Positions 59,623-64,000 of a DNA stretch of 64,000 nt are shown here, piece by piece. The stretch is from NCBI GenBank assembly GCA_902702965.1, contig CACRXP010000171.1, positions 691,395-755,394 on the forward strand, written 5' to 3'. The position numbers and the translations under genes were made by a program. Below the pieces are notes generated by a model. That model ran no database searches. It saw nothing but the letters and a program-made list of their open reading frames with translations, and was not told the origin of the DNA. This DNA is from Spirometra erinaceieuropaei. Taxonomy: Eukaryota > Platyhelminthes > Cestoda > Diphyllobothriidea > Diphyllobothriidae. How positions within the stretch are numbered: position 1 is the stretch's first letter; each line of letters opens with the position of its first letter.

Positions 59623-59751
59623 CATACTCATTCTCCTCATCCTACCTCTTCTTCCTCTTCCTCTGTCTATTCTTCTGCCTATTCTTCTCCTTAGTCATCT
59701 TCCTCTCCACCTCCTTCCCGTCGTCCCACTCGTTGTCACCAGACTGGCAGG

Positions 59752-62700
59752 GTGAGTCCGCTCACTTTGGCAGAATGGAATGTTCGTTCCCTTCTAGACA
59801 ATCCAAGGAGCACCCGACCGGAACGGACAGCGCTAGTGCCTCGGGAACTGGCGCACTACAAAGTAGACATCGCCGAACTCAGAGAAACTCGATTCTACGA
59901 ACAGGGCCAACTGGAAAAGGTGGGTGCCGGCTACACCTTCTTCTGGAGCGGTCGCCGCAGGCCAGAGCGACGAGACGCGGGTGTCACCTTCGCCATCTTG
60001 AACGACATCGTGGGACGACTGGCCAGCCTACCACAGGGAATCAACGATCATCTGATGAACCTCCGACTCCCTCTCTTGGGCTACAAATTCGCCACCATCA
60101 TCGGCGCCTATGCTCCGCCGATGAGCAGCCCCGAGGCCGCAAACGACAAATTCTACAAGGAGCTGCACGTCCTCTCGGCGACTGTGTCGAAGGCGGACAA
60201 GTTGATTGTTCTTTGGTGACTTCAACGCCGGCGTCGGCACAGACTATGCTGCCTGGAGAGGAGTGCTCGGCCCCCATGGTCTCCGCGGCTCAAACGACAA
60301 TGGACTGCTGCTTCACCGCACCTGCGCAGAACACCGCCTCATTCAGACAACCACCCTTTTCAGTCTTCCGGAGCGTAAGAAGGCCACCTGGAGACATCCC
60401 CGGTCGCGCACGTGGCACCTGCTGGACTATGTCCTCGTTCGGAGGCGAGATTAGCGGGACGTGCTGGTGAAGAAGGCGATTTCAGGTGCTGACGGGTGAA
60501 CTGAACATCGCCTCGTCATTTTGAAGATGCGTATTCTCCTACAGCCTCACAGGAGACCACAAGGTAAGCGACCCCCAGGTAAGCTGAATACTGCCTTGTT
60601 ATCTTTGCCAGCTCACCATCTCCGTTTCAGCAATGAGCTAACTCAACGGCTAGACAACCCTCCAATCTTTGCCGCTGAAGCTGCTGCCGAGAACGCCTCC
60701 GTGGAGAACCGCTGGTGTCAACGGCGAGACATGGTCCAGTCGACGGCGCTCGCCGTCCTCGGTCGCGCCTCCCGCCAACACCAGGACTGGTTCGACGACA
60801 ACGACGCCGCCCTCAGAAAACAGTTCGCCGAGAAGAACCGCCTACACAAAGCCTACTTAGACCGACCAACTGATGACAACAAAGCTGCTTTCTACCGCAG
60901 TCGACGCCAACTTTATCAACGACTGCGCGAGATGCAGAATGTCTGGAATGCTTGCAAAGCTGAGGAGATCCAAGGGCACGCGGACCACAACAAATGGAAA
61001 AAGTTCTTTTCCGCTATCAAAGCTGTCTATGGACCACCGACTTAAGGCACCGCTCCTCTCCTCAGCGCCGACGGCAGCACCCTCCTGACCGAGAAGACAA
61101 AAATTCTACAGCGTTGAGCTGAGCATTTCCGAGGCGTCCTCAACCGCCCCGCCGCCATCTCCGACGCCGCCATCGACCGTTTGCCGCAAGTGGATACCAA
61201 CGTGGACCTCGACCTCCCGCCATCTCTCCAGGAAAACATCAGGGCCGTGCAGCAGCTATCCAGCGGGAAAGCACCCGGATCGGACGCAATCTTTGCTGAG
61301 GTCTTCAAGCACGGAGGTCCCCAACTGATGGATCACCTGGCCGCGCTCTTCCAAGAGATGTGGCGCCAAGGCGAAGTCCCGGAGGGTTTCAAGAACGCAA
61401 CCATCGTGCATCTCTACAAGCGCAAGGGAATCATCAAGTCTGCGACAATCACCGTGGCATCTCCCTGCTGAACATCGCCGGGAAGATCTTCGCTCGCATC
61501 GTCCTCAATCGTCTGAATAATCACCTGTATCAAAGCCTTCTGCTGGAAAGACAATGCGGTTTCCGTCGTCATCGCGGGACCAGGGATCTGATCTTTGCCG
61601 CCCGTCATCTTCAGGAGAAGTGCCAGGAGATGGGGACCCACCTGTGCTTTACCTTCGTGGACCTGACGAAAGCCTTCGGCACGGTGAATCGTGAAGGACT
61701 GTGGACGATCATACAGAAATTCGGCTGTCCGGAGCGATTCACTCATATTGTGCGTCAGCTGCACGACGGTATGATGACGCGAGTCACGGACAACGGAGCT
61801 GTCTCAGAGGCATTCACAATGACCAACGGAGTGAAGCAGGGATGCGTGCTGGCATCTACCCTCTTCAGTCTCATCTTCTCTGCCATGCTGATGGACGCCT
61901 ACTGCGACGAACGCCACGGGATCCGCATCGCCTACAGGACCGGCGGTCACCCCCTGAATCAACGGCGGTTGCACTTTCAATCGCGTGTCTCCACAACCGC
62001 CGTTCACGAACTTCTCTTCGCCGACGACTGGACACTGAACACCACCTCGGAAGAGGACATGCAACGCAGCATGGACCTGTTCTCTGCCGCCTGCGAGAAC
62101 TTCGGTCTTGTCAGTAACACGCAGATGACTGTTGTCATGCATGAAACTCCACCCAACACAGCCATTTCACCCCCCAACATGCCGCAAATCAGTGTGAACG
62201 GAACCCGACTGCAGGTGGTGGAAAACCTCCCGTGTCTAGGCAGTACCCTCTCCCGCCACCATGATTTCGAAAGTCAGTCCAGCCTTCAGTGGCCACCAAA
62301 GCACAGTTTGGAATCGTCACAGTCTTCAACTGAGCACGAAACTAAAGACGTACAAGACCGTCACCCTGCCGACGCTGCTGTACGGAGCGGAGACTTGGAC
62401 AGTGTACACAAAGCAGGCACGCCGACTGAACCACTTCCACCTTAATTGTCTTTGTCGCATCCTGAGGCTGAACTGGCGGGATCGAATCCCCGACTCTGAT
62501 GTGCTGGAACGCACGGGAATCCTCAGCATCTACGCCATGCTGAGACAAATGCAGCTGTGCTGGAGCGGCCACCTCGTGCGCACGGACGACGGGCAACTAC
62601 CCAAACGACTCTTCTACGGAGAAGTCGCGACGGGATCTGGCCGCCAAGGAGGCCGAATTCGTTGATACAAGGGCACTCTGAAGTCCTCCCTGAAGCGTCT

Positions 62701-63362
62701 GCAAATCAAACCGACCAACTGGGAAGAGCTCGCACTCGACCGACCGACCTGGAGGAGGAAAGTTAAGACAGGCGCTACGATCTACGAGGTCAACAGCATC
62801 GCTGTAGCCAAAGTGGAACGCGAAGCCCGCAAATCACAACTGCGCCCAATACGCCACTCCGACGCACAACCGCTTCCAACGTGTCCTCGATGCCAACGGA
62901 CATTCAGGGCTCGAATCGGACTTGATGGACATCTCCGCATCAACTGCGCATCTCGAACTGCACCAAACATCGTCCCCGCCCGCCTCTTATTTGTAATCTC
63001 CGCCGCCAATCAGCTCTGACAATTCATTTAAACCACCACTCCCGTCTTCCTCCTCTTCCTCCTCCTCCTCCTCCTCAACTGCCTCAACGACTGCCGCTCA
63101 GGCGACTGTCACGCACACAACAACCGACACCAACAGCGATGAGGATTAGGACTGCACCTGCCCTCACTGCGACCGCACCTTCACCTCACACATCAGACTG
63201 GTCGGTCAACTGCAAATCCATCTCACAGAGACTGGCGAACCAGTGCCCGCGGCACCAACCTACACCCACCGCACTCGCCTCCACTGCCCACACTGTCCTC
63301 GCACTTTCAGGCATCGCATGAGCCTATTCGGCCACATGCGCATCCACGACGACCTGCGGTAG
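59752..63362 (+). pseudogene. LINE polyprotein: endonuclease-reverse transcriptase-C2H2, broken
   Basis: Endonuclease: [17 protein letters not shown] at 59758, [14 protein letters not shown] near 60090, [10 protein letters not shown] at 60209 (after a one-base frameshift near 60215), and [14 protein letters not shown] ending at a TAG (60452). Linker: QHQDWFDDNDAALRK. Reverse transcriptase: SGKAPGSDAIFAEVFKHGG (61263), NHRGISLLNIAGKIFARIVL after a frameshift near 61440, FVDLTKAFGTVNREGLW (61655), GVKQGCVLASTLFSLIFSAM (61830) and ELLFADDWTLNTT (62008; FADD active site). A frameshift near 62265 leads to [20 protein letters not shown] and [20 protein letters not shown]. At least four stops (including TGA near 60497 and 61118, TAA at 61043) disable it. 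Confidence 0.85.
62870..63362 (+). other. C-terminal C2H2 zinc fingers of the LINE
   Basis: Three finger-like units: CPRCQRTFRARIGLDGHLRI then NC (62880-62950; the last ligand is Cys or lost), CPHCDRTFTSHIRLVGQLQI then H (63157-63222; the first His is Gln), and CPHCPRTFRHRMSLFGHMRI then H (63283-63348; a complete C2H2 finger), ending at TAG 63360-63362. A simple (CTC)n linker lies between the first two. Zinc fingers in LINEs are thought to bind RNA or DNA. Confidence 0.8.
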
Positions 63363-63449
63363 ACAACCGCCGGCCACACCACACATTCACTCACTCCCTA
63401 CCTCCTCCTCCACCACCACCATCACCCCACCAGAAATCAACACTCACAC

Positions 63450-64000
63450 ACCTCATGCACCCAACTGCCACCTCCCACGCAAGTGGGAAGTCCGCATCTC
63501 GACTCGGTCCCCATGCGGCTTCGGCTGCAAGGGTGACTTGAGTCCGAGACTATCCCGACACGTCAAGCGTCGTGGATAGGAAGGTTGCTGATTGACGCCC
63601 GCTCTCGGTTCACGCAGTTCGTCGCGTTGTGCGTGTGTGTTGTGTGGAGTGGCGGACTGGTGGGCTGGGAACGGGCTGAAACAGCACTTCCACGGCACTC
63701 TCACGCAAGTGAGAGACACGCCGTTCAACCCCCGTTGTGTTAAATCATGGTGAGTGTATGAGTATGGCAGGCCCGGTCGTGCACGTGGGGCACGCAGACA
63801 TGGTCAGTCGACCATGCCAGCCACCGCGCCCATTCCCCACTCCAGTCTGCTGACCGGCTCGGACAGCGGCTGGGGTGTGGGAATGGGAAGGGAGAGTGAG
63901 TTCGACGATTCAGCGCACTTCCTCCTCACTATAAACAATCGGACGCGTTTGAAGCTATCACGGTGCGCTAAAAGCCGTGGCTTAAGAGGTTTCCAACTGA
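63450..64000 (+). repeat. LINE 3' UTR, inverted match to 54500-55040
   Basis: The reverse complement of this segment matches 54500-55040 over its whole length at roughly 75-80%, with shared words such as CGCTTGACGTGTCGG, ACTTCCCACTTGCGTGGG, GGTGGCTGGCATGGTC and CTCACTCTCCCTTCCCAT. Both are 3' UTRs of the same LINE family, facing away from each other. Confidence 0.8.

Larger units (their letters stand above)
58985..64000 (+). mobile_element. C2H2-tailed LINE, plus strand, near full length
   Basis: A GC-rich 5' region (58985-59750) includes (AAC)n at about 59583-59620 and a pyrimidine tract. Then APE endonuclease, reverse transcriptase, C2H2 fingers (59752-63362) and a 3' UTR (63363 to beyond 64000). 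The domain order and the FFGDFNAG and FADD motifs place it outside the CR1-type elements elsewhere in the window, nearer RTE-like LINEs; exact clade not determined. It is divergently paired with the copy at 54.5-57.4 kb. Confidence 0.85.

Overview
This is a eukaryotic, repeat-dominated window, most likely from a parasitic flatworm. I favour a pseudophyllidean (diphyllobothriid) tapeworm. The evidence is intron-split genes with GT-AG junctions, several classes of non-LTR retroelement, Penelope-like elements (PLEs) with GIY-YIG endonucleases and hammerhead ribozymes, a tRNA-derived SINE, long microsatellites and an assembly gap of Ns. There are no operons or bacterial features. The taxon is an inference from the style of the repeats, not from a database search.

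Layout. Bases 1-3218 hold a CR1/jockey-type LINE on the minus strand with apparently intact ORF1 and ORF2; ORF2 runs off the window. From 3.2 to 11.0 kb is AT-rich sequence with small repeats, including a 355-bp tandem repeat. From 11.03 to 14.91 kb is a compound PLE: a nearly full-length minus-strand copy with a broken ORF, a second minus-strand 3' end, and an inverted plus-strand 3' end. Each of the three ends carries an identical type I hammerhead ribozyme. From 14.9 to 22.2 kb is mostly non-coding, with one possible exon at 17.86 kb. From 22.2 to 25.6 kb lie fragments of a second PLE family, a Ty3/gypsy RNase H relic and a tRNA-derived SINE arranged as an inverted pair.

The real host genes are two paralogous S1-family (chymotrypsin-fold) serine proteases on the minus strand, at 26.8-30.9 kb and 46.5-49.7 kb. 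Four exons were reconstructed in each. The lengths match (119, 325, 233 and 177/183 nt) and so do the intron phases. They lie in a diverged duplication of about 6.5 kb. Both keep the His-Asp-Ser triad but lack the usual Ile-Val-Gly-Gly activation sequence and have an unusual S1 pocket. The last intron of the first gene holds a 1.2-kb inverted repeat.

Between the proteases (36.0-45.1 kb) are degenerate CR1/jockey-type LINEs in both orientations, a family-2 PLE that abuts a broken LINE endonuclease, and a diverged family-1 PLE. The right end (54.5-64.0 kb) is a pair of divergent LINEs of another type (APE endonuclease, reverse transcriptase, C-terminal C2H2 zinc fingers). They flank a third PLE fragment and one candidate host exon at 57.4 kb. 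A 234-base run of N lies at 55042-55275.

Functionally, the window is two secreted-type protease genes embedded in layers of decayed retroelements. The most interesting signals are the PLE hammerhead ribozymes, whose catalytic core contains the stop codon of the element's own reading frame, and the protease pair with a missing activation motif.
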